Origin: an uncultured Gammaproteobacteria bacterium | GTDB taxonomy: Bacteria; Pseudomonadota; Gammaproteobacteria; Pseudomonadales; Pseudohongiellaceae | Assembly (NCBI GenBank): GCA_903889815.1 | Contig: CAISYX010000125.1 | Coordinates: 1 to 5,572 of the forward strand | DNA length: 5,572 bases | Reading direction: 5' to 3' | Part shown: positions 1 to 5,572 of the stretch, piece by piece | How positions within the stretch are numbered: the stretch's first letter is position 1 | Layout: the number at the start of each line of letters is the position of its first letter | The notes under the pieces: generated by a model | Database searches by the model: none | What the model was told of the DNA's origin: nothing | The model's input: only the letters and a program-made list of their open reading frames with translations | Position numbers and translations under genes: made by a program

Positions 1-485
1 AGATCGGGGAACCGTTTCACCGCTTCGCTGATGGGACAGAAAATGACACCCGCCTCCTCAAGCTTGACTCTGTAGGTGGTGACCACAGACACGGAGTCGA
101 AGACAGCATCGACGGCTACGCCCGCCAGCGCTTCCTGCTCATGCAGGGGAATGCCGAGCTTGGCATAGGTGGCCAGCAGCTCCGGGTCCACTTCATCCAG
201 ACTCTTGGGTTTGCTGGCCATGCTCTTGGGGGCGCTGTAGTAGGACAAGGCCTGAAAATCCACCAGCGGGTAACTGACGTGGGCCCAGGTGGGCTCCTCC
301 ATCTCCAGCCAGGCGCGATAGGCCTTGAGGCGCCACTCCAGCATCCACTCGGGCTCTTCCTTCTTGGCGGAAATGAATCGGATGACGTCTTCATCAAGCC
401 CTGGCCGCAGCGTGTCGGACTCGATCGTGGTATGGAACCCTGCCGAATAGTCCTTGCGGATCAGGTTTTCTACTTGTTCGGACAC
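1..485 (-). CDS. sufB: Fe-S cluster assembly scaffold protein SufB (N-terminal part; cut by left window edge)
   Basis: SufB forms the SufBC2D scaffold on which Fe-S clusters are assembled in the cytoplasm, taking sulfur from SufS/SufE-type partners. I translated the minus strand by hand from a GTG at 485: 161 complete codons are visible, about one third of a usual SufB of about 480-495 residues. Family-typical stretches are clear: DEDVIRFISAKKEEPEWMLE (31-50), RLKAYRAWLEMEEP (52-65), FQALSYYSAPKS (77-88), GVAVDAVFDSVSV (122-134) and GVIFCPISEA (146-155). The Cys-rich insert (CxxC type) that follows SYYSAP in E. coli SufB is absent, so this is the shorter SufB form. No ATG lies in frame nearby upstream; the GTG has AGAGG (493-497) seven bases before it. 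The catalytic C-terminal half lies outside the window. The gene lies 128 bp downstream of ppnN on the same strand. Identification is by family recognition and is very secure. Confidence 0.95.
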   Translation of the reverse strand, partial: MSEQVENLIRKDYSAGFHTTIESDTLRPGLDEDVIRFISAKKEEPEWMLEWRLKAYRAWLEMEEPTWAHVSYPLVDFQALSYYSAPKSMASKPKSLDEVDPELLATYAKLGIPLHEQEALAGVAVDAVFDSVSVVTTYRVKLEEAGVIFCPISEAVKRFPD

Positions 486-492
486 GGACTTA

Positions 493-497
493 CCTCT
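493..497 (-). promoter_or_regulatory. Ribosome binding site fixing the GTG start of sufB
   Basis: On the minus strand AGAGG is followed by seven bases and then GTG (485-483). No in-frame ATG exists in the stretch just upstream, and the reading frame immediately after this GTG already aligns with known SufB N-termini (SEQVENLIRKDY), so this site decides the start. Confidence 0.75.
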
Positions 498-580
498 GTG
501 ACAGGACACCACTCGCAGACCCGTGAAGGCCCGCAGAGCGCCGCGCTGCGCATGGATTCTGAGCAGATTTTGAGGCCGCG

Positions 581-609
581 ATTGTTACTTGTCCTAGTAA
601 AACAGTCAA
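581..609 (-). promoter_or_regulatory. Predicted sigma70-type promoter of sufB
   Basis: Reading the minus strand, TTGACT (609-604; 5 of 6 to TTGACA) is followed by exactly 17 bases and then AACAAT (586-581; 4 of 6 to TATAAT, preceded by T). The -35 box begins only four bases after the ppnN stop codon. Transcription would start near 573-575 and give a leader of about 90 bases before the GTG of sufB. The leader has a short GC stem (550-546 with 536-532) without a following T-run, so I see neither a terminator nor a known riboswitch in it. Prediction from sequence only. Confidence 0.55.
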
Positions 610-613
610 GTAT
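587..613 (-). promoter_or_regulatory. IscR type-1-like operator overlapping the sufB promoter
   Basis: From 613 downward on the minus strand the sequence starts ATACTTGACTG, which fits the left half of the IscR type-1 consensus (ATASYYGACTR, as I recall it) at every position. The right half (TACTAGGACAA) fits only in part, but TTTACTAGG resembles the TTTACTCGG part of one of the two IscR sites in front of E. coli iscR. ACTTG (611-607) and CAAGT (591-587) form exact inverted 5-bp arms of a 25-bp dyad. The site covers the -35 box and spacer, so a bound [2Fe-2S]-IscR would be expected to repress sufB when clusters are plentiful. Known: IscR type-1 binding has this logic. Inferred: that this organism has IscR and that it binds here. 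Confidence 0.45.
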
Positions 614-2041
614 TCAACGCCCGCCGGAGTCCTCTGCATTGATGCGATAACAGGGATTATACGTCCCGCCACCCAGCTTCATCCTGCCCTGCACGACGAA
701 TTTCCGCAAAAGCGTGTCCATTGCCGTCAAAATGTCCGAATCGCCGTGCAACTGGAACGGCCCGTGATCGCGGATCATGTGAATACCTGATTCCTTCACA
801 TTGCCCGCCACTATGCCGGAGAACGCCCGGCGCAGATTGATGACCAGTTCGGCGGCGGGCAGACTGCGCCGCAAATCCAGAGCTGCCATGTTGTCGTGAC
901 TGACCACGAAGTGGCTCTTCATGGCCGGCGGGATACTCAGCAGCCAGTTGTAGTAATACGCATCGCGACTGGCACGGCGATTGTTCGCGACTGCAGCCAT
1001 GCCGTCACGCAGGGCCAGAGCCACAGCGGCGGTGTCATTCACGATCACACGGTAGAAACGCCGCACGTCTTCGCCAAGCGTGTCGACAAGAAAGGCGTCG
1101 ATGGCCGTGAAGTAGTCCTGATTGCCTGGCCCGGCTGTGAAGATCACCGGCAGCTGCACATCAGCGTTGCGCGGATCCATCAACGTGCCAATCAGAAACA
1201 GAATCTCTTCGAGGGTGCCTGCACCGCCCGGAAACACAATGATGCCGTGGCCCAGTCGCACGAATGCCTCCAGGCGCTTCTCGATGTCCGGCATGATGAC
1301 CAGATGATTGACGATGGGGTTGGGCGACTCCGCCGCGATGATGCCTGGCTCGGAGATCCCGATGTAACGCCCCTCCCGGTTGCGCTGCTTGGCATGACCA
1401 ATGGTGGCGCCTTTCATCGGGCCTTTCATGGCGCCTGGCCCGCAGCCCGTGCAGATGTCGAGCCCGCGCAGACCTAGCTGATAGCCCACCGCCTTGGAAT
1501 ACAGGTACTCCTCCCGGCCGATGGAATGGCCGCCCCAGCACACCACCAGGCGTGGCGGCAGACGCGGCTTCAACAAGCCAGCATTGCGCAGAAAGTTGAA
1601 CACCAGATTGCGGGTCAGGCCGTCTTCCTCTTCTGCGCTCAAGGCTTTCATTGCGGCCAGAGCTTCCACTTCGCCTGACAGGAACACCATGTCCCGCAGC
1701 ACGGCAAACAAGTGGTCGCGCACGCCGTTCATGATGGTGCCATCGACAAATGCGCAGGCCGGCGCGTTCTTCAAGCGCAGCTTGATGCCTCGGGCACGGT
1801 GCACGATCTCGATGCTGAAGTTGGCGTAGCGCGCAAACACTTCGGCCGCATCGTCCGTGGTGTCATCGCAATTGAGAACCGCCAGAGAGCAGCGCCGAAA
1901 CAGTTCATAGACACTGGAATTGCGGACATTGCGCAGCCTGTCGACCTCCTGCTGCGAGAGCAGCTCGAGGGTGCCACGCGGGCTGACCTCAGCGTCTATG
2001 CGGTCCGGGCAGCGTTTGGTGCTGATGTCAGTGCTTGTCAT
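614..2041 (-). CDS. ppnN: Nucleotide 5'-monophosphate nucleosidase PpnN (YgdH family, LOG-like core)
   Basis: PpnN cleaves purine and pyrimidine nucleoside monophosphates to free base plus ribose 5-phosphate in the cytosol; in E. coli it is stimulated by (p)ppGpp, linking nucleotide salvage to the stringent response. The 475 residues match E. coli PpnN (454) end to end: N-terminal domain (about 20-155), lysine-decarboxylase/LOG-like Rossmann core (about 160-345) and C-terminal domain (about 350-470). Signature stretches are CWGGHSIGREEYLY (168-181), CTGCGPGAMKGPMKGA (197-212), IMPDIEKRLEAFVR (249-262) and the family motif PGGAGTLEE (271-279). RRAFSGIVAGNVKE (404-417) is also conserved. The N-terminus is about 15 residues longer than in E. 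coli. ATG at 2041 is preceded by GGAGA at a spacing of about ten bases, and no better internal start was seen. TGA stop at 614-616. No terminator follows, so read-through into sufB is possible. The gene is divergent from the DUF2750 gene. Confidence 0.95.
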   Translation of the reverse strand: MTSTDISTKRCPDRIDAEVSPRGTLELLSQQEVDRLRNVRNSSVYELFRRCSLAVLNCDDTTDDAAEVFARYANFSIEIVHRARGIKLRLKNAPACAFVDGTIMNGVRDHLFAVLRDMVFLSGEVEALAAMKALSAEEEDGLTRNLVFNFLRNAGLLKPRLPPRLVVCWGGHSIGREEYLYSKAVGYQLGLRGLDICTGCGPGAMKGPMKGATIGHAKQRNREGRYIGISEPGIIAAESPNPIVNHLVIMPDIEKRLEAFVRLGHGIIVFPGGAGTLEEILFLIGTLMDPRNADVQLPVIFTAGPGNQDYFTAIDAFLVDTLGEDVRRFYRVIVNDTAAVALALRDGMAAVANNRRASRDAYYYNWLLSIPPAMKSHFVVSHDNMAALDLRRSLPAAELVINLRRAFSGIVAGNVKESGIHMIRDHGPFQLHGDSDILTAMDTLLRKFVVQGRMKLGGGTYNPCYRINAEDSGGR

Positions 2042-2162
2042 TTGCCGTGCTTCTCCGATGTCGCGTGCGCAGTTTTCCGCTGGGTTCGTGCAACTGCCTG
2101 AGTTACCATTGTGCCGGGCCTCGCGAAGTCCCGCACGCTACCACCAAACAATCGAGGATGTC
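2042..2162. other. Divergent intergenic region between ppnN and the DUF2750 gene
   Basis: These 121 bp must hold the promoters for both flanking genes. I found ribosome binding sites at each end (GGAGA for ppnN; GAGG at 2154-2157 for the plus-strand gene) but no hexamer pair at 16-18 bp spacing that I would defend on either strand. CACAAT (minus) and TACCAT (plus), both near 2105-2115, are possible -10 boxes with poor -35 partners. No repeat or clear operator dyad was seen. Confidence 0.5.
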
Positions 2163-2546
2163 ATGCAGTCACAACCCCCCGTAAATCCAGACTCCCTGCT
2201 CGGCCCTGACGAAGAGAGCAACTACGATCTGTTCATCAGCCGTATTCAGGAAACAGGCAAAGTCTGGGGACTGAAAGCAAAAGACGGCTGGGCCGTGTGC
2301 CCTTCCCTCGAATTCGAGCAGACCGATGTATTTCCGTTCTGGTCCGAAGAAGCTGACGCGAAGATCCACTGTGCGGATGACTGGGCCATTTACACCCCGA
2401 GCGTGATCTCTCTCGAGGATTTCGTGGAAAACTGGCTGCCCGGAATGCACGAAGATGAAGTGATGGCTGGCCCGAACTGGGATGCAGACATGAGTGGTCT
2501 GGAAGTGGAGCCCGCTGACATCGCAGAGCGACTGGCAGCGGAATGA
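2163..2546 (+). CDS. DUF2750 domain-containing protein
   Basis: A 127-residue cytosolic protein whose function is not known; I recognise it as the DUF2750 family. Visible features are YDLFISRIQETGKVWGLKA (21-39), DGWAVCPS (41-48), FPFWSEEADAKI (57-68), WAIYTPSVISLEDFVENWLPGM (74-95, the helix ending in WLPGM) and VMAGPNWD (100-107). It is acidic overall and has no signal peptide or membrane segment. The first roughly 18 residues are Pro/polar and look flexible. I chose ATG at 2163 because GAGG (2154-2157) sits five bases upstream and family similarity begins soon after; the open frame continues upstream to about 1920 but there it overlaps ppnN and is not family-like. The gene stands alone, divergent from ppnN and convergent with the RIO kinase gene. 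Family assignment is from memory of conserved motifs. Confidence 0.85.
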   Translation: MQSQPPVNPDSLLGPDEESNYDLFISRIQETGKVWGLKAKDGWAVCPSLEFEQTDVFPFWSEEADAKIHCADDWAIYTPSVISLEDFVENWLPGMHEDEVMAGPNWDADMSGLEVEPADIAERLAAE

Positions 2547-2552
2547 ACCCTT

Positions 2553-2573
2553 CGCCCGTCGCCATGACGGGCG
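2553..2573. terminator. GC hairpin between convergent genes, possible bidirectional terminator
   Basis: CGCCCGTC (2553-2560), loop GCCAT, GACGGGCG (2566-2573) form a perfect 8-bp stem. It lies entirely in the 30-bp gap between the stop codons of the DUF2750 gene (2544-2546) and the kinase gene (2577-2579), the expected place for a shared terminator. Neither side has a T-run (TCGTC on the plus strand, AAGGG on the minus strand), so it is not a canonical intrinsic terminator. It may instead protect 3' ends after Rho-dependent stopping. Confidence 0.55.
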
Positions 2574-2576
2574 TCG

Positions 2577-3431
2577 TCAATCCTCGAGCGCTGCTCTGCG
2601 GCGTTCGATTTCCTGCTCTGCTTCTTCCCGGGCGTGGGCGATGATGCGCAGAACCTCGTCCACATCAGCGGTTTGCAAGTTGCCTTCGAAGCGACCGGTC
2701 AGGCTGCTGTCAGGGCGCAGCTGTCCCTTCTCGTAAAGACTCCAGATTTCCCGACCGAATTCAGTGCGGCGCAGCTCCGGCGCGAAGCGGCCGAAATAAT
2801 TTGCCATGTTCTCCACATCGCGCAGCAGCATGGCCGCTGCGCTGTTGTTGCCCGAGGCATTGACCGCCTGCGGCAGGTCGATGATCACCGGGCCGCTGGC
2901 ACTGACCAGCACGTTGAACTCCGACAGGTCGCCGTGAATCAAACCGGCGCACAGCATCTTCACTACATCGGCAATCAGCCGCCCGTGGAAATCGCGGGCC
3001 TGCTCGGCCGACATCGTGACATCATTCAAACGTGGCGCAGGAAATCCCTCTTCATCGCTGATCATGTCCATCAGCAGCACGCCGTCTACAAAGCCATAGG
3101 TAGCAGGCACCCGCACGCCGGCAGCTGACAGACGACGCAAGGCGTCCACTTCGGCGTTGAGCCAGGCCTGTTCCGCTTCCTGCTGCCCGTAACGGCTGCG
3201 CTTGCCCATGGCTCGCGCGCTGCGGCTGTTCTTGACCTTGCGGCCTTCCTGATACTGCACTGCCTGCTTGAAGCTGCGCTTGCTGGACTCCTTGTAAACC
3301 TTGGCGCAGCGCACTTGGGCGCCGCAGCGGACAACGAAAACCTGGGCTTCCTTGCCACTCATCAACTGACTGATCACTTCATCAATCAGGCCATCCTCCA
3401 GCAGAGGCTGCAATCGTTCTGGTACTTTCAT
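2577..3431 (-). CDS. RIO1-like serine protein kinase (bacterial RIO family)
   Basis: A 284-residue cytosolic atypical protein kinase of the RIO family; the substrate is unknown, and autophosphorylation on serine is the usual activity. Motifs occur in order: short N-terminal helix segment, RIO-type nucleotide loop SGKEAQVF (25-32) in place of a Gly-rich loop, ATP-binding lysine in CAKVYK (K44), a very basic flexible loop (about 48-82, rich in K/R/S, the typical RIO insertion), helix C with E94, hinge near LLMDMI (119-124), catalytic loop HGDLSEFNVL (166-175; D168 catalytic, N173 metal-binding) and metal-binding IIDLPQAV (183-190; D185 replacing DFG). All catalytic residues are present. The C-terminal end (about 265-284) is a charged Glu/Arg helix. 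ATG at 3431 follows AAAGGAG with a tight three-base spacing. It resembles the RIO1-like kinases annotated in Pseudomonas (PA4780 type). Single gene, divergent from the TIGR02647-type gene. Confidence 0.93.
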   Translation of the reverse strand: MKVPERLQPLLEDGLIDEVISQLMSGKEAQVFVVRCGAQVRCAKVYKESSKRSFKQAVQYQEGRKVKNSRSARAMGKRSRYGQQEAEQAWLNAEVDALRRLSAAGVRVPATYGFVDGVLLMDMISDEEGFPAPRLNDVTMSAEQARDFHGRLIADVVKMLCAGLIHGDLSEFNVLVSASGPVIIDLPQAVNASGNNSAAAMLLRDVENMANYFGRFAPELRRTEFGREIWSLYEKGQLRPDSSLTGRFEGNLQTADVDEVLRIIAHAREEAEQEIERRRAALED

Positions 3432-3519
3432 GGGCTCCTTTGTTGCTTTCGCGCTTCGTCATCGCAGACTGCAGGCATATACTACCCTCCGACAACAATA
3501 ATTTCCGAGGAAGATTCCG
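3432..3519. promoter_or_regulatory. Divergent promoter region between the RIO kinase and TIGR02647-type genes
   Basis: On the plus strand TATACT (3478-3483) is a good -10 box (5 of 6), but the sequence 17 bp upstream, TTCGTC (3455-3460), is a poor -35. Transcription would begin near 3490, giving a leader of about 30 bases. On the minus strand the same A/T-rich core reads TAGTATATG and could serve the kinase gene, again without a convincing -35. Both genes would then share overlapping core promoters. GAGGAAG (3507-3513) is the ribosome binding site of the plus-strand gene. Confidence 0.45.
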
Positions 3520-3756
3520 ATGGCTCTCAGCGCCGAACTCGTTGCAGAAATCAATACACTCCTGCTTTACAACGTCACCAACCACCTCGAAGGAATCAAG
3601 GTGCACAAGGATGCAGAGCCCTCCCGTATCGATGCCGTAAAGCGCCTGCACGAAAAAGGGCTGGTCACACATCTTGATGGCGGCTACCTGACAGATCTGG
3701 GGCGCGAAGCGTCCGAACATCTGCACATGGCGCACACCATTCTCACCACGGCCTGA
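3520..3756 (+). CDS. TIGR02647 family small protein (putative DNA-binding, unknown function)
   Basis: A 78-residue protein that I recognise as the TIGR02647 family of conserved small gammaproteobacterial proteins. Visible pattern: LSAELVAEINTLLLYNVTNH (3-22) helix, EGIKVHKDAEPSRIDAVKRL (24-43), then HEKGLVTHLDGGYLTDLGREASEHL (44-68). The last part, two helices followed by a short GLVT..DGGYLTDLG hairpin, looks like a winged-helix fold, which would suit nucleic-acid binding; that is inference from pattern, not a demonstrated activity. ATG at 3520 has GAGGAAG ending six bases before it. There is no signal peptide, membrane segment or cysteine. It is divergent from the RIO kinase gene and convergent with recD, with only six bases between the stop codons and no room for a separate terminator. 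Confidence 0.85.
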   Translation: MALSAELVAEINTLLLYNVTNHLEGIKVHKDAEPSRIDAVKRLHEKGLVTHLDGGYLTDLGREASEHLHMAHTILTTA

Positions 3757-3762
3757 ACGCGG

Positions 3763-5572
3763 TCACTCCGCCGACGGCCAGCCCAGACGCCCCGCCAGCC
3801 CCGAGCTGCGGGTCACAGGGCTGACGCAGGCCTGCACGAACACATTGGCTGCGGTGTGCAGGAGCAATCGGCGACGTGTTCGAGTGATGCCGGTATAGAG
3901 CAACTCACGCAAAAGCAGCGGACTCTCTGCGTCGTTCGGCATGACAAGCAACACTTCGTCAAACTCCGACCCTTGCGACTTGTGGACGGTCATTGCCCAG
4001 GCGACAACATGTGCCGGCAGACTGGCCGCCGGGATGCGCCGCACCTGCCCGTCCAGCAAAGGGAAGCAGGCATCAAGTGTTCCATCCACCGCCTTCCACA
4101 ACAGACCGATATCGCCGTTGTATAGTTCCAGCTCGTAGTCATTCACCGTTACCATCACCGGCGTGCCGTGGCACAAGGCCCGCGATTCCAGCAAACCGCG
4201 CTGCTGCAAGCGCTCTGCCAGCTGTCGATTGAACATTTCCTCTCCCAGCGGTCCTTCGTGGGCTGCACACAGCACACGGCTTTGCGCAAAGCGCTGCAGT
4301 GCAGACTCCACGTCCTCACAGGCCAGATACTGACTGTAATGCCCGACTGCCCAGTCGAATGCGCTGTGATGCAGTGGCGCTCGTTCCGAACCGGAAGGCT
4401 GCAACCACAGCAGATCATCCGCTGGCAGCGCGCCTTGAAGACCAGGAGCCTGCTGCAGAAGCGCAAGTCCAGCCTGCGCATGCCCGGCGTTGACCAATCG
4501 TGAAAGGCGCCCGATGCCACTGTTGTTTGCGAAGCGGTGACTGTGTCGCAGTATCGCAATTGCATCCTCTATGGGAGCCACTGCCGCAGCATGTGCCAGT
4601 GTGTCGGCAGCAGCGACGCCGAGGACGCGGAGCGACTCGACCAGCGCCGCAGAATAGACGAGCGCCCGGCCATGCCCTGTAATGTCCCCCAGCACGTTGC
4701 CCGCCTCCACAGAGGCCAGCTGATCCCGGTCGCCGAGCAGAATCAGCCGCGTGCCGGCCTGCAAGGCATCGAGCACCGCATGCATCAGCGGCAGATCGAT
4801 CATCGAGGCCTCGTCGATGACCAGGCAATCGATCAGCAAAGGATTGTCTCGGTGATGCCGGTACGGGTACTGACCGACATGCGGCTGCCACGCGAGCAGT
4901 CGATGCAGAGTGCTTGCCGTGTCGGGCAGCAGCGTCTCCACTGGCGCAGGCAAAGACAGCGTGCGGCGCACCGCTCGAATTGACTCCACCATGCGCGCCG
5001 CCGCCTTGCCGGTGGGCGCCGCCAGAGCGATGCGCAAGTCGGGCTTCTGAGCCAGCAGCAGGCTGAGCACTTTTACCACCGTCGTAGTCTTGCCGGTACC
5101 GGGGCCACCGGAAATCACCGCGAAGTTCTGCGTGACGGCCAGCGCCGAGGCGAGTTTCTGCCAGTCTGGCTCGACACCCGTTGCGGAAGCAGGGAACAGT
5201 TGCGCCAAACCTTCTCGCAGCAGTGGCACGTTGACATCTGGTTTCACCGCCAGACGCGCCGACAAATCCCATGCCACAGCCACTTCGTGCCTCCAGTAGC
5301 GATGCAGGTAGAGTCTGCCTTCGTCCAGAATCAGCGGCGACCGCGTTCCCGGCGCTGCCACGCAGCGACAGGCGCGCAGCGCAGCGGTCCATGTGGCGAG
5401 ATCCGGAGCGATGATCCCGAATGCACCACCATCCGGGGTAAACAGAGCGCGCCCGGCAAGCGCAGTCAGATTGAGGCAGACATCTCCGCGTTGATTGCGC
5501 TCACTCAGCAGTGCAGCGCTCAAGACGGCAAGATCGCCTTCAGCCAACCCGGAATGTCTGGCGACAAAACGG
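3763..5572 (-). CDS. recD: Exodeoxyribonuclease V alpha subunit RecD (start beyond right window edge)
   Basis: RecD is the fast 5'-to-3' SF1B helicase motor of RecBCD, which unwinds and degrades double-strand DNA ends until Chi and then helps load RecA. The frame stays open to the edge; 602 complete codons are visible. Counting from the first one (5571-5569), the motifs are: N-terminal LLSERNQRGDVCLNL (22-36), Walker A GGPGTGKT (155-162, K161), Ia APTGKAAARM (185-194), Walker B VIDEAS (251-256), motif III LLGDRDQLASVEAGNVLGD (278-296), HRF (345-347), NDYELELYNGDIG (477-489), SH3-region/V-VI MTVHKSQGSEFDEVLLV (527-543) and YTGITRTRRRL (559-569). E. coli RecD has 608 residues, so a short N-terminal piece is missing here. 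The TTG at 5547 is not taken as the start because similarity-like sequence continues upstream. The C-terminus has no unusual extension. recB and recC are expected beyond the right edge. Confidence 0.96.
   Translation of the reverse strand, partial: RFVARHSGLAEGDLAVLSAALLSERNQRGDVCLNLTALAGRALFTPDGGAFGIIAPDLATWTAALRACRCVAAPGTRSPLILDEGRLYLHRYWRHEVAVAWDLSARLAVKPDVNVPLLREGLAQLFPASATGVEPDWQKLASALAVTQNFAVISGGPGTGKTTTVVKVLSLLLAQKPDLRIALAAPTGKAAARMVESIRAVRRTLSLPAPVETLLPDTASTLHRLLAWQPHVGQYPYRHHRDNPLLIDCLVIDEASMIDLPLMHAVLDALQAGTRLILLGDRDQLASVEAGNVLGDITGHGRALVYSAALVESLRVLGVAAADTLAHAAAVAPIEDAIAILRHSHRFANNSGIGRLSRLVNAGHAQAGLALLQQAPGLQGALPADDLLWLQPSGSERAPLHHSAFDWAVGHYSQYLACEDVESALQRFAQSRVLCAAHEGPLGEEMFNRQLAERLQQRGLLESRALCHGTPVMVTVNDYELELYNGDIGLLWKAVDGTLDACFPLLDGQVRRIPAASLPAHVVAWAMTVHKSQGSEFDEVLLVMPNDAESPLLLRELLYTGITRTRRRLLLHTAANVFVQACVSPVTRSSGLAGRLGWPSAE

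Noticed and set aside
532..550. GC-rich stem in the sufB leader as an attenuator or riboswitch
   Set aside because: A 5-bp stem with no T-tract and no known riboswitch pattern; not enough to call.
141..650. 169-codon open frame on the plus strand opposite sufB and its leader
   Set aside because: The opposite strand encodes an unmistakable SufB; the plus-strand protein has no family-like pattern and is a GC-rich shadow frame.
896..1477. 193-codon plus-strand open frame opposite ppnN
   Set aside because: Antisense to the conserved LOG-like core of ppnN, with no ribosome binding site or recognisable motif.
1920..2162. Longer N-terminus for the DUF2750 gene reaching back into the ppnN start region
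   Set aside because: The extension overlaps the opposite-strand ppnN N-terminus, has no ribosome binding site and is Ser/Arg-rich. ATG at 2163 has a good site and fits the family.
3759..3771. GCGG-TCACT-CCGC hairpin at the convergent gap before recD
   Set aside because: Only a 4-bp stem with no T-run; too weak to call a terminator.
4415..5392. 325-codon open frame on the minus strand within recD
   Set aside because: It is in another frame of recD, is Arg/Ala/Gly-rich low-complexity sequence, and the recD frame contains every helicase motif.
5545..5547. TTG as the start of recD
   Set aside because: The frame remains open to the window edge with RecD-like residues (RFVARHSG) before it, so the true start lies outside the window.
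1..5572. Search for phage defence, toxin-antitoxin, mobile or CRISPR content
   Set aside because: Every gene is a recognised core family, no direct or inverted repeat of useful size was seen, and composition appears even throughout.

Overview
The window is GC-rich (around 58-60% by eye), fully coding and compact, and reads as ordinary chromosomal core sequence from a gammaproteobacterium. The combination of a PpnN/YgdH nucleosidase, a RecBCD-type RecD, a bacterial RIO1-like kinase, a TIGR02647-type small protein and a SUF operon without the Cys-rich insert seen in E. coli SufB suggests the Pseudomonadales/Cellvibrionales/Oceanospirillales side of the class. The exact genus cannot be read from the sequence. 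I see no mobile element, CRISPR array, tRNA, rRNA or long repeat.

Layout, left to right. Positions 1-485 (minus) hold the first 161 codons of sufB, which runs off the left edge; the rest of a suf operon should lie beyond it. Positions 486-613 are its leader and promoter, with a sigma70-like promoter that overlaps a 25-bp dyad resembling an IscR type-1 site. Positions 614-2041 (minus) are ppnN, whose stop codon directly abuts that operator. After a 121-bp divergent gap, 2163-2546 (plus) encodes a DUF2750 protein. It converges on a RIO1-like kinase gene at 2577-3431 (minus), with a perfect 8-bp GC hairpin filling the gap between the stops. An 88-bp divergent promoter region (3432-3519) separates the kinase from a 78-residue TIGR02647-type protein (3520-3756, plus). 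That gene converges with a 6-bp gap on recD (3763-5572, minus), which runs off the right edge and should follow recB and recC there.

How the genes work together: these are mostly independent housekeeping functions, not one pathway. They cover Fe-S cluster assembly (SufB), nucleotide salvage tuned by the stringent response (PpnN), recombinational DNA repair (RecD), a regulatory protein kinase (RIO) and two small proteins of unknown function. The minus-strand order ppnN then sufB, with no visible terminator between them, allows partial co-transcription, with sufB also having its own iron-sulfur-responsive promoter. I did not find a convincing new biological system. The most useful lead is the IscR-like operator in front of a suf operon that has no iscR gene immediately upstream.
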